DNA from: Fidelibacterota bacterium
Lineage (GTDB): Bacteria > Fidelibacterota > Marinisomatia > Marinisomatales > UBA1611
NCBI GenBank assembly: GCA_012964275.1
Contig: DTUG01000143.1
Coordinates: 1-11,391, forward strand
Direction of reading: 5' to 3'
Length of the DNA: 11,391 nucleotides
The notes under the pieces were generated by a model that saw only the letters and a program-made list of their open reading frames with translations, made no database searches and was not told the DNA's origin. How positions within the stretch are numbered: position 1 is the stretch's first letter; every line of letters starts with the position of its first letter. Made by a program: the position numbers and the translations under genes. Below, one piece after another: positions 1-6,843 of this stretch.

Positions 1-36
<36 letters not shown>

Positions 37-46
37 ATCATTAATT

Positions 47-55
47 ATTCTAGCA
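47..55 (-). promoter_or_regulatory. Extended -10 promoter element of the initiator tRNA
   Basis: On the minus strand TGC-TAGAAT reads as an extended -10 (TGn plus a hexamer matching TATAAT at 5 of 6 positions). Transcription would begin near position 40, about 4 bases before the mature tRNA 5' end at 36, which suits a tRNA gene. No good -35 hexamer lies 15-19 bases further upstream, consistent with an extended -10 type. This is a pattern match only. Confidence 0.45.
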
Positions 56-272
56 AAAAATCGGGCGTGAAGGTACGGGTAACTGTAATAGTTGACAAGA
101 ATTTCAACCCTGAAAAACCCACCATCTTAATACATTTACAACATGTTGGCATTTTATTTAGGGCGTAATGGAAATCTATTCTGGGAATCTTTATTCAAGG
201 AATGTCTCTTTCATTATTAAATGATTAATTTCCCCTATTAAAACCGACGAATATTACCTTTATATTCATCTT

Positions 273-282
273 TATAATTTTG
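273..282 (+). promoter_or_regulatory. Possible -10 / TAnnTTTG promoter element before the exported-protein operon
   Basis: TATAAT (273-278) overlaps TAATTTTG (275-282), which matches the Bacteroidetes-type -7 consensus TAnnTTTG. No TTG or TTGACA element is found at a fitting distance upstream. If used, transcription would begin only a few bases before the ATG at 291, giving an almost leaderless message. The rest of the gap (56-272) is AT-rich and shows no other recognisable site. Weak evidence. Confidence 0.3.
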
Positions 283-290
283 AGAGTCTT

Positions 291-1511
291 ATGAAAAAAT
301 GTATTGCTTTTATTATTGCAGGGTTGAGCCTGTCTCCAGCCCAGATCGAGTTTGATGTCAGCTTCACCCCTTATGTAACCTACTACCTGAGTGTCGTGGA
401 TATCAACACAGGTGAATCCAATGTTCCTATATTTATTGCGGAGCTAAACCGCGCCAGCGGTGCACCTGATACCGTTGGAGTGGACATTGAATTTGAGATC
501 ATCATTGATTCTGATGCCCTTGGAATTAATAATCAGACCCTGGTGAAGGTTGCCACAACACAGCCGGTTTCTTTATCAGCACCGATCCACCTTACCAACA
601 TGGACCTTAACCTGGCCAGTGACCAGATCTTTGACGATGCCGGAAACCCGGTAGCTCTGCATCTGGATATTGTTGAAAAGATTGAGATGGATCAGGCGGA
701 ACAGATGTTCAGTGCCATTGTCCAAACCGGCCGCCTGCCGGACGGCATTTATACCTTCCGGGTCATGGCCACGGCCGAAGATGGACAACGAATTATTAAA
801 GAAGATATTTTAAGTATTTCTAATCCTGCAACACTGCAACTAATCTCTCCGGGTGGTGTCCTGGCGGACACAACACTCAACGAGGTGTATACATCCTTCA
901 TTGTCTTTCAATGGGAATCAGACCCTTGCAATTACGTTGATCCCATCACTGGCGAAAGCGGCTGTGAATTATTTATCCGGGTAGCAGAGTTCAACCCTCA
1001 GGAACATTCATCCATAGACCAGGCTATTGAATCCGTGACCCGCCTGCCTTTGGAACAAGGCTTGGGTTATGAGCCTGTCGGGTTTGGTGTTTCCACTTAC
1101 CAATATCCGGCCACAGGTGCAGGAGACCTTGAACCGGGAAAAGTGTATGTATGGCAGATCAAAAAAGTGCTCATCACAACTATTGGGAATGAAGAAATTT
1201 TAAGCGAAATCCTGGCTTTCAAGATCAAGGATTTCACTGAGACAGAAACAACCAGCGGGGAGGGTGCAGATACCAGCCCGGCCGGTATGGCCCTGCGGTC
1301 TTTGATTGGAGAAGATCAAGCAGATGAAATCTTTGGACCAGGAGGTGCGGCAGAAGGTGCCCTGGCTACCGGAAATATCACCTTGAACGGCGAGAGCGTG
1401 GATGTATCCTTCATCCAGTCACTTATTGCCACGGGCATAGCCGAAACGGATGCAGACGGAAATGAAACATTCCGTCCCATCGAGTTGCTTTCTGTGGAGG
1501 TGGAAGAATGA
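291..1511 (+). CDS. Secreted Ig/FN3-like domain protein of unknown function
   Basis: This 406-residue protein is not one I can name. A short signal peptide (MKKCIAFIIAGLSLSPA, cleavage probably before Q18) exports it. Residues about 20-178 are beta-rich with no recognised motif. Residues about 179-312 look like one Ig/FN3-type fold: a SPGG turn, the core F-Q-W at 206-208, two cysteines (213, 225) that could form a disulfide, and the closing strand G-K-V-Y-V-W-Q-I at 283-290, the Y-x-W pattern common in FCB surface proteins. A Thr/Glu/Gly-rich linker (about 315-330) leads to a small acidic C-terminal part. There is no C-terminal sorting domain and no membrane anchor. The start is preceded by GAGAG at 282-286, only 4 bases away. 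The stop overlaps the next gene's start, so it is the first gene of a three-gene operon with a FecR protein and a barrel protein, suggesting a shared envelope task. Gene certain, role unknown. Confidence 0.8.
   Translation: MKKCIAFIIAGLSLSPAQIEFDVSFTPYVTYYLSVVDINTGESNVPIFIAELNRASGAPDTVGVDIEFEIIIDSDALGINNQTLVKVATTQPVSLSAPIHLTNMDLNLASDQIFDDAGNPVALHLDIVEKIEMDQAEQMFSAIVQTGRLPDGIYTFRVMATAEDGQRIIKEDILSISNPATLQLISPGGVLADTTLNEVYTSFIVFQWESDPCNYVDPITGESGCELFIRVAEFNPQEHSSIDQAIESVTRLPLEQGLGYEPVGFGVSTYQYPATGAGDLEPGKVYVWQIKKVLITTIGNEEILSEILAFKIKDFTETETTSGEGADTSPAGMALRSLIGEDQADEIFGPGGAAEGALATGNITLNGESVDVSFIQSLIATGIAETDADGNETFRPIELLSVEVEE
1496..1511 (+). promoter_or_regulatory. Strong Shine-Dalgarno with ATGA stop/start overlap
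   Basis: GGAGG (1496-1500) sits 7 bases before the ATG at 1508. The stop codon of the upstream gene (1509-1511) shares bases with that ATG (ATGA). This fixes the fecR-like start and points to coupled translation of the two genes. It is the strongest ribosome binding site I see in the window. Confidence 0.8.
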
Positions 1512-2185
1512 AACGGATCGGTATTAGCTCCCTGTTTTTATGTACATCTTTGCTTTTTGCATCCAAGGTTGCTATAACAATAAAGGTACGCGGCGATGTG
1601 AAACTTATCCCTGCTAATACGAAAATAGAAAAGCTTCTCAAGCCCGGTACTCCGCTCAATGACCAGGATAAAATACTCACCAGCGAAAAAGCGTTTGCAG
1701 CAATTATGTATCTGGATGATAAAACTGTTGTCAAGGTAATGGGGAATTCTGAAATGGTGATTGCCGGTACCCGGGGAAAAATCGGGATCAATAAATCAAT
1801 TGATATCAAATATGGTAAGATCTCCGCAAATATTTCTTCCCAGGGAGGAAAGGAATTCCGCATTGCAACTCCTACCTCAGTGGCATCTGTGAAAGGAACC
1901 GAACTGTCTATCGTATCAGATCCGGTCCAAGGCGATTCCTTTATTCTGCTGGAAGGCCTGATAGAAGTAACAAACACAATTACAGGCGAAACCATGGAGG
2001 TTAACGAGGGGGAAACTGCTGTTTCCACCCCTGACGGATCGCTGGATGTACGGGAAACCACTGAAGAGGACCTAGATGAATTCGTAGAGGCTGAAGCAGC
2101 CGCGGAGGGCGAGATCCAGGAACTGCGGTTCGAAGTGGAAGACGCCAATGGCAATATCAAAGAAATTATCATTCAATACCAGTAA
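1508..2185 (+). CDS. Exported FecR-domain protein
   Basis: This 225-residue protein has an N-terminal signal peptide (residues 1 to about 18) and a FecR domain over about 22-172. The diagnostic FecR core is clear: the 'TSEKAFAAIMYLDD' strand pair (58-71), the Y-G-K-I segment (102-105) and especially FRIATPTSVASVKGTEL (117-133), matching the family pattern 'TPxAvAgVRGTxF'. An acidic tail (about 184-204, rich in Glu, Asp and Ala) precedes a last predicted strand (206-225). In classical FecR the domain is the periplasmic part of an anti-sigma regulator with a cytoplasmic N-terminus and one membrane helix. Here there is only a signal peptide, and no sigma factor or TonB receptor lies nearby, so a direct transcription-regulation role is unlikely. 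It lies between a secreted Ig-like gene and a barrel gene, in one operon. I infer a structural or ligand-binding role in the periplasm or at the surface. Confidence 0.9.
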   Translation: MKRIGISSLFLCTSLLFASKVAITIKVRGDVKLIPANTKIEKLLKPGTPLNDQDKILTSEKAFAAIMYLDDKTVVKVMGNSEMVIAGTRGKIGINKSIDIKYGKISANISSQGGKEFRIATPTSVASVKGTELSIVSDPVQGDSFILLEGLIEVTNTITGETMEVNEGETAVSTPDGSLDVRETTEEDLDEFVEAEAAAEGEIQELRFEVEDANGNIKEIIIQYQ

Positions 2186-2188
2186 GGG

Positions 2189-2204
2189 CTTTCAGGCATG
2201 AAAG
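2189..2204 (+). promoter_or_regulatory. Small hairpin over the start codon of the barrel gene
   Basis: CTTTCA (2189-2194), loop GGCA, TGAAAG (2199-2204) is a perfect 6-base inverted repeat containing the ATG at 2198. The gene lacks a strong Shine-Dalgarno and begins 12 bases after the FecR stop. Folding would hide the start codon until ribosomes finishing the FecR gene open it. Chance occurrence cannot be excluded. Confidence 0.35.
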
Positions 2205-4447
2205 GAATTTTGACTTATTTTATGGTACTGACAGGCTTATGGTCCCAGACAGCGGTGCAGATAATGAGCCCGGAACCCGATGAACAGGTTCCTGGGAACA
2301 ATATACTTATTGCGGCATCATTTTATGGTTTGGAGGGGCTGATTGTTGATAATATCCAGCTGAGTATCGATGAGGAAGATATAACCGACCAGGCCTTTGT
2401 GGATCCGGATATGGTCAGTTACCTCATACCTTCCCTGGAACCAGGCGAACACTGGATCGAACTGGTCACCGGTGACTGGGAACCTGTTGTCTGGTCCTTT
2501 ACCGTGTCAGGTGTAACAGATGTGCAGGTAAAACCCATGGAATATTCCGGGCGGGTGCGATCCAGCAGCAGCCTGGACCAAATCGATGAGGAAAGCCTAA
2601 GTGTCAGTCAGGTCATGTTTGATATGCGGGGAACGGCCTACGAATGGCTGAAATTCAAATCAAATATTAAGCTGACCACCCAGGAAAATGATCTGTTTCA
2701 GTCCCGCAATGTGTATGGGTTCGGCTTTCAACTGGGAGATTATGCTACGGTGAATATTGGTGACGCGAATCCCCGTCTGTCCTACTTTACCATGAGCGGA
2801 AAACGTATTCGCGGTGTGGAAGCTAATTTGAAACTTGGTTTTCTAAACCTGCACGTGATCCAGGGTGAGATCAATCGCGCCGTTCAGGGCGATCTCGACA
2901 AAGCCTATTCCTACAGCGTTGCAACAGATGAAGATGGAATGAAATATCTATCATTGGCCCGCACAGGGTATACTTTTAAACAGCGTGTTCTGGCTGGCCG
3001 GCTGGCATTGGGACGCGGCAAAAATTTTCAATGGGGTGTGAGTTTCCTCAAAGCCAGGGATGATACAGCCAGTATTACGGGTGTTTTAGATGATGGTTCA
3101 ATCCTATTTACTGAAAACCCCGGTACCATTGTCGGCTTGGATTCTGGCACGGTTTACACGGTCGCTGCATTAGGTTCCAATGCCCAGGTATTGGACGGGA
3201 AAAACTGGAGCGGGACTGGTCCTAAAGACAATATTGTACTGGGCTCTGATATTGGAATCTACCTGGATAAAAAACGGGTTGTTCTGGAAGGTGAAGTAGC
3301 ATTCAGTCTTATTAACAATAATATCTGGGGGGGTCCATTAACAAAAGCTGGCATGGATACACTTTTAGATGACAGCGTCGACAACAAAGTTGCAAGTTTT
3401 GATCTAGAAGGTCTTCCTGACCCAGCTGATTTTGTGGATATATTGATCATTAATCCAAATCTCGTGCCGCTCATTCCCATTGATATTTATGCTTTTGGTG
3501 ATAGCGCTACAGTTGATTTAAATGATGCCATATTATCCATGCCTTCCCTGGCCTACCGAGGCCGCGCGGTTATAAATTATTTTGGCAATTACCTTTCAAT
3601 AGAATATTCCCAGGTAGGACCAGGATTCAATTCCCTGGCTAATCCCTACTTAGTGAAAAATAAGCGGGAATTATCTATTTCCGATAAATTGAAACTCTTT
3701 CAGAACCGATTGATGATCACCGCAGGCTATAAACACCAGGATGATGATATATTGACCACAATAGCAAATGTACAATCACAAAACACACTAAGTCTGGGTA
3801 TGAATGTGCTTCCCGGACCGGGATTGCCGACCGCAAATTTTACATATCGATCTATTGACCGGAATAACGGGATTGAAAACATCACAGTGCTGACCGATAC
3901 TACCTTCAACGATAATCGGGGAAATACCCACACAGATAATTTGATGCTAAACGTGAACCACCGTTTTAACCTGATCTGGGATCACAACCTGAGCGGGACA
4001 TTCGTTAAGTTGGATAAAATGGATCAGGTCATAGACCGTGATCCCAATGACCGGAATTTTGTGGATCCCGGTGTAACATCCAATGTGATCAACCTGTCCC
4101 TGATGACACGGTATAACTCTCCCTTGAAAACAAACATGACCATTACGACAAATTCAACCGAGCTGAGCATCGGTCCTGGCGCCCGAGGTGCCCAAGACTT
4201 TCTGACCGGAAGCCTGGGCGGTGAATTTGGGTTATCAGATGGCAATATCCAGTTAAAGGCAGGGATTAATTTCGCCCAGGGTTCGGGACTGGTAGACATG
4301 TCATGGATCGGATTCAAAGGAGGATTGCGTATGAAGATTTTAGGGGGGCTCAACCTGAATGCGCAGGGAGAATTCCGGGCTAAGGAAAGCGGCGGCGAAA
4401 CCAGGAATTCACTCATTGCCCGGGCCAGCCTGGATTATGCTTTTTAA
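2198..4447 (+). CDS. Outer-membrane beta-barrel protein with N-terminal Ig-like domain
   Basis: This 749-residue protein has a signal peptide ending in WS with Q17 at the likely mature N-terminus. Residues about 20-104 form an Ig-like domain typical of FCB exported proteins: a 'SPEPDEQVPG' opening, a mid 'SYLIPSLEPGEHWIEL' strand-turn and a closing W-S-F-T-V (99-103). From about 112 to the end the chain alternates polar and hydrophobic residues in strand-sized blocks with Gly/Asn/Asp turns. It finishes SLIARASLDYAF, with a C-terminal aromatic Phe as in barrels handled by the BAM complex. A motif GD..P..S....SG.RIRGVE near 188-208 is reminiscent of strand/hairpin signatures in large FCB barrels and ushers, but I cannot assign a family. 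It starts 12 bases after the FecR gene and is the last gene of the operon. A transport, secretion-pore or anchoring role is possible. Barrel prediction is from pattern only. Confidence 0.78.
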   Translation: MKGILTYFMVLTGLWSQTAVQIMSPEPDEQVPGNNILIAASFYGLEGLIVDNIQLSIDEEDITDQAFVDPDMVSYLIPSLEPGEHWIELVTGDWEPVVWSFTVSGVTDVQVKPMEYSGRVRSSSSLDQIDEESLSVSQVMFDMRGTAYEWLKFKSNIKLTTQENDLFQSRNVYGFGFQLGDYATVNIGDANPRLSYFTMSGKRIRGVEANLKLGFLNLHVIQGEINRAVQGDLDKAYSYSVATDEDGMKYLSLARTGYTFKQRVLAGRLALGRGKNFQWGVSFLKARDDTASITGVLDDGSILFTENPGTIVGLDSGTVYTVAALGSNAQVLDGKNWSGTGPKDNIVLGSDIGIYLDKKRVVLEGEVAFSLINNNIWGGPLTKAGMDTLLDDSVDNKVASFDLEGLPDPADFVDILIINPNLVPLIPIDIYAFGDSATVDLNDAILSMPSLAYRGRAVINYFGNYLSIEYSQVGPGFNSLANPYLVKNKRELSISDKLKLFQNRLMITAGYKHQDDDILTTIANVQSQNTLSLGMNVLPGPGLPTANFTYRSIDRNNGIENITVLTDTTFNDNRGNTHTDNLMLNVNHRFNLIWDHNLSGTFVKLDKMDQVIDRDPNDRNFVDPGVTSNVINLSLMTRYNSPLKTNMTITTNSTELSIGPGARGAQDFLTGSLGGEFGLSDGNIQLKAGINFAQGSGLVDMSWIGFKGGLRMKILGGLNLNAQGEFRAKESGGETRNSLIARASLDYAF

Positions 4448-4450
4448 AGA

Positions 4451-5452
4451 CTAATCTGCTTTTTCCACCGATAAATAGACAGGCATATGATCCGAGTAGC
4501 CGCCCAGAAGCCGGTTGCCTGCCCAGAACCGGAAAGGATATCCGTCATATTTACCCCCATGCTGACGGTATTTTTCGCCATCGAAAACACCCACCGAGCC
4601 ATTAATTATGACTAACCCCCTTTTATCCAAGAGACCGGGACTGATGATAAGATGATCATATACCATGTCCTTCCCGGCGTATTTATATGTGCTTCCGGCG
4701 GAATTTCGATGCCAGGGACCCATCGTATTCCATAAAATATATGGGGCTGTACCCACGCTGTCATTGTCCATATGGGCGCCAAGATGGATCTTTACGGATG
4801 GATCGATGGGCTCGTCATTCAGGTCACCCATGATCACGATCTCAGCCAAGGAATCTTCCATCATGATTTTTTCCACCCGTTCCCGCAATGTCCCGGCAGC
4901 AGCAGCCCGTAGCGGAATGGATCTCTCAGCCCCGCCATACTTGGATGGCCAGTGGTTCACAAACAAATGCAACGCAATTCCGTCCCTGGTTCCTTTGACA
5001 TAGAGGATATCCCGGGTTGGGTTGCCCGTAGGCAGCATCACGTTAACTGGCAGGGATTCCAGCACCAACATTTCCTCGGGATCAACCAACAGAGCCACAT
5101 CAATACCTCTGCGATCCGGGGAATCATAATGAACAATAGTATAGTCTCTGACCTCAGCAGCCCGGTTCAGTTCCTCTAATACAAAACGGTTTTCAATTTC
5201 ACACAAACCCAACACACCCGCATCCAGAGCATTCACCACTTCCGCCAGATTAGCCAGTTTCTGCTGGTAGATCTCCTCCGTCACACCCTTTCTGCCGCCC
5301 AGGATGTATTCATTATCGTTGGTATGTTTATCATCCTTCAGATCGAACAGGTTTTCTACATTCCAGAAAACGATCTTTAATGGTTCTCTGCCATATGCCT
5401 GAAAGGCATGAATCAAAATAATAACCAGGATCAGTTTAGGTCTAATGCGCAT
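4451..5452 (-). CDS. Secreted endonuclease/exonuclease/phosphatase-family protein
   Basis: This 333-residue protein belongs to the EEP (DNase I-like) fold, whose members are Mg2+-dependent phosphodiesterases acting on nucleic acids or phospholipids. All landmark motifs are present in order: W-N-V-E-N-L-F (30-36, metal-side Asn31), G-L-C-E-I-E-N (82-88, catalytic Glu85), R-R-G-I-D-V-A (114-120), N-H-W-P-S (166-170, catalytic His167), G-D-L-N-D-E-P (209-215, Asp210/Asn212), Y-D-H-L-I (265-269) and S-D-H-M-P-V (320-325, Asp321/His322). The catalytic set is complete, so the enzyme is probably active. A hydrophobic N-terminus (about 6-20) acts as a signal peptide, so it works in the periplasm or outside. 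An extracellular nuclease for scavenging phosphate or nucleotides is the likeliest role, but the substrate cannot be read from the sequence. Only a weak GGA lies before the ATG. Its stop is 3 bases from that of the convergent barrel gene. Confidence 0.93.
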   Translation of the reverse strand: MRIRPKLILVIILIHAFQAYGREPLKIVFWNVENLFDLKDDKHTNDNEYILGGRKGVTEEIYQQKLANLAEVVNALDAGVLGLCEIENRFVLEELNRAAEVRDYTIVHYDSPDRRGIDVALLVDPEEMLVLESLPVNVMLPTGNPTRDILYVKGTRDGIALHLFVNHWPSKYGGAERSIPLRAAAAGTLRERVEKIMMEDSLAEIVIMGDLNDEPIDPSVKIHLGAHMDNDSVGTAPYILWNTMGPWHRNSAGSTYKYAGKDMVYDHLIISPGLLDKRGLVIINGSVGVFDGEKYRQHGGKYDGYPFRFWAGNRLLGGYSDHMPVYLSVEKAD

Positions 5453-5548
5453 TTATATTTTCCAAAAACCTAATTCAACAATGTTTAGTGTTATATTCGG
5501 GATAAAGTTAGGAAAAAGAGTCGTTGATTGATAATATCCTTAGGCTGA

Positions 5549-5567
5549 CTTAAACATATATTTTAAG
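5549..5567. repeat. Inverted repeat in the divergent promoter gap
   Basis: CTTAAA (5549-5554) and TTTAAG (5562-5567) form a perfect 6-base inverted repeat around CATATAT, placed 10 bases before the PycTM-like start. It overlaps a possible -10 (TATATT, 5557-5562) and the weak AAGG ribosome binding site (5565-5568). It could be an operator or an RNA hairpin, but AT-rich repeats of this size also arise by chance. Confidence 0.3.
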
Positions 5568-5577
5568 GTAAATAATC

Positions 5578-6207
5578 ATGGTTGGTAATGAATTTAACGC
5601 TCTGCTTCAGGTTCTTTCCAGTGAACAACAGGTCATCCAGCGCACTGATCAGAAAGCGTTCACACTCCTTTCCATCCTGGGTGTATTTATGGTGTTCTTT
5701 ATTGTTCATTTCACGAAAATGCAGCTGGATACGCTGATCTTTATACTGATTCTCATTTATTTCCCGGCGGCCATGGGTGCTCTATATCATCTGGTCAGGG
5801 TCATCGTACCCAGGGTCAGCAAGCATCATGGGAAATTTGATTCTGATGATGATATAAATCCGACATTCTTCGGTGGCATCAGCCAGTTTAATTCGCCAGA
5901 CGAATACGCTGAATATTTAAAAAATATTGCCAGTGATGAAGATAAGCTTTACAATATGTTTGCCGGACAGGTATTCGCCCTGGGAAATATTAATCAGAAA
6001 AAGAACGAGAACATTCGGCGGGCTACTTTCTTTTTTGTCACAGCCTTGACCTCGGAATTGTTTATCATCATGACCCTGGCATACCGTAGAGCTTATTCCT
6101 ATTTAAGTGAAGATACCTTTTATTACGTAATTGCCATTTTCGGTATTAGTATCATTCTACTTTTGGTATCCCGATACAACCTACTGTCAAAATTATTTAG
6201 TCGATGA
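5578..6207 (+). CDS. PycTM-like (Pycsar effector family) membrane protein
   Basis: This 209-residue protein has four predicted membrane helices (about 28-46, 50-75, 150-168, 180-197) and a soluble loop between the second and third. It resembles the Pycsar effector / DUF5706 family: D-Q-K-A (24-27) just before helix 1, P-R (78-79) after helix 2, N-P-T-F-F-G-G-I (94-101), then a Y-A-E-Y-L ... D-K-L-Y ... Q-V-F-A-L-G-N-I-N-Q-K helix (110-141) ending in K and R-R-A before helix 3. In known Pycsar defence systems a cyclase makes cCMP or cUMP on phage infection and the TM protein damages the inner membrane. No cyclase gene is in this window, so a solitary or different role is possible. The family call is from memory of motifs, not a search. 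A weak AAGG precedes the ATG. The stop overlaps the next start (ATGA). Confidence 0.72.
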   Translation: MVGNEFNALLQVLSSEQQVIQRTDQKAFTLLSILGVFMVFFIVHFTKMQLDTLIFILILIYFPAAMGALYHLVRVIVPRVSKHHGKFDSDDDINPTFFGGISQFNSPDEYAEYLKNIASDEDKLYNMFAGQVFALGNINQKKNENIRRATFFFVTALTSELFIIMTLAYRRAYSYLSEDTFYYVIAIFGISIILLLVSRYNLLSKLFSR

Positions 6208-6716
6208 GACTTTTAACCTTCTTAGCGGCCTTAAGCATTTTATATATGGGCTGTGCTGGTCAGGGTACTGCAGGTCCCAAGGGTGATCCAGGTCCTCCAG
6301 GACAACCGGGGGTAGCAGGAGAGCCAGGTCCACGCGGTCCTGCCGGCAAAAGCTTATCGCCGGACCTGGTGAAGAACATCGAGGATCTGCTGGCGGTGCA
6401 AAATTCACCGGGAGAAAATGTGGTAGGTTCTGTTGCCTACAGTTTTGGTATCGCCCCCCGAATTACCGGTTTCATATTCCTGACCGATAGGGGGAACCTT
6501 TATAAACTGGAAAACAAGAACCCCCGCACTCTGGGCGAAAAGATCGAATCAGCTGGAAAAATCGCTGACAGAAATAATTTCATTACGCTGACGCGTACAA
6601 CCTATGGCGATGATATCAGCCAGTATTTTACAGCGGCAACCAGCGCAGGAGAAGTATTCACGTCTGCAGATCTGAAAACGTGGATCGCAACAGACAGGGT
6701 CCCTGTAGAAAATTAA
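6204..6716 (+). CDS. Putative lipoprotein with a short collagen-like repeat
   Basis: This 170-residue protein has a hydrophobic N-terminus and Cys17 in the context L-Y-M-G-C, plausibly a lipobox, though Tyr at -3 is unusual. Right after it residues 21-50 are ten Gly-X-Y triplets (GTA GPK GDP GPP GQP GVA GEP GPR GPA GKS). They include K-G-D and E-P-G-P-R charge pairings of the kind that favour collagen-type trimers. The remainder (about 51-170) is a compact domain I do not recognise: a helix at 53-66, then strands such as GFIFLTDRGNLYKL, and repeated 'scaffold-like' T/S-A-G-E-V-F-T-S. The predicted picture is a lipid-anchored trimeric stalk with small heads. It overlaps the PycTM-like gene by ATGA with no visible Shine-Dalgarno, so its translation probably depends on the upstream gene, and the two likely function together in the envelope. 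Confidence 0.78.
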   Translation: MRLLTFLAALSILYMGCAGQGTAGPKGDPGPPGQPGVAGEPGPRGPAGKSLSPDLVKNIEDLLAVQNSPGENVVGSVAYSFGIAPRITGFIFLTDRGNLYKLENKNPRTLGEKIESAGKIADRNNFITLTRTTYGDDISQYFTAATSAGEVFTSADLKTWIATDRVPVEN

Positions 6717-6773
6717 ATCAATAAACTGCCTGTTTTTTTGGAACATTTTAGGGGATCAGCCGTTTGTTAGGCC

Positions 6774-6839
6774 AGGAGCAGGCGTTCTATTTATAGCACA
6801 CCCTAATACTACCTCCTTGGTTTTGCTGCGTCTGCTCCT
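6774..6839. repeat. 11-base inverted repeat with 44-base loop in a convergent gap
   Basis: Left arm 6774-6784 (AGGAGCAGGCG) pairs with right arm 6829-6839 (CGTCTGCTCCT) in all 11 positions if one G-U pair is allowed. An inner 4-base match (6795-6798 with 6824-6827) could extend the fold. It lies between the collagen-like gene and the convergent yigZ gene (stop at 6844). Neither side is followed by a T tract, so it is not a standard terminator. The surrounding gap (6717-6843) holds a 7-T run at 6733-6739 but nothing else recognisable. Confidence 0.5.
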
Positions 6840-6843
6840 CTTC

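Noticed and set aside
92..97. Perfect TTGACA on the plus strand as a -35 element
   Set aside because: No -10-like hexamer lies 15-19 bases downstream (C- and A-rich sequence there), and the operon start is about 200 bases away.
1423..2172. Long open frame opposite the FecR gene
   Set aside because: It is Ser/Pro-rich, lacks any recognisable motif and is a mirror of a strongly supported FecR gene.
4024..4416. Minus-strand open frame inside the barrel gene
   Set aside because: Pro/Ser-rich composition without motifs; it is explained by the codon bias of the real gene on the other strand.
4451..6207. EEP nuclease and PycTM-like protein as a two-gene phage defence system
   Set aside because: The EEP protein has a signal peptide and is transcribed divergently, so it is unlikely to act in the cytoplasm as a partner of the membrane protein. 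No cyclase or sensor gene is present.
6694..6739. ACAGGG-T-CCCTGT hairpin followed by a 7-T run (6733-6739) as an intrinsic terminator
   Set aside because: The hairpin is inside the coding region and 26 bases from the T run. Pairing ACAGG with the CCTGT just before the Ts gives only a 5-base stem with a long loop.
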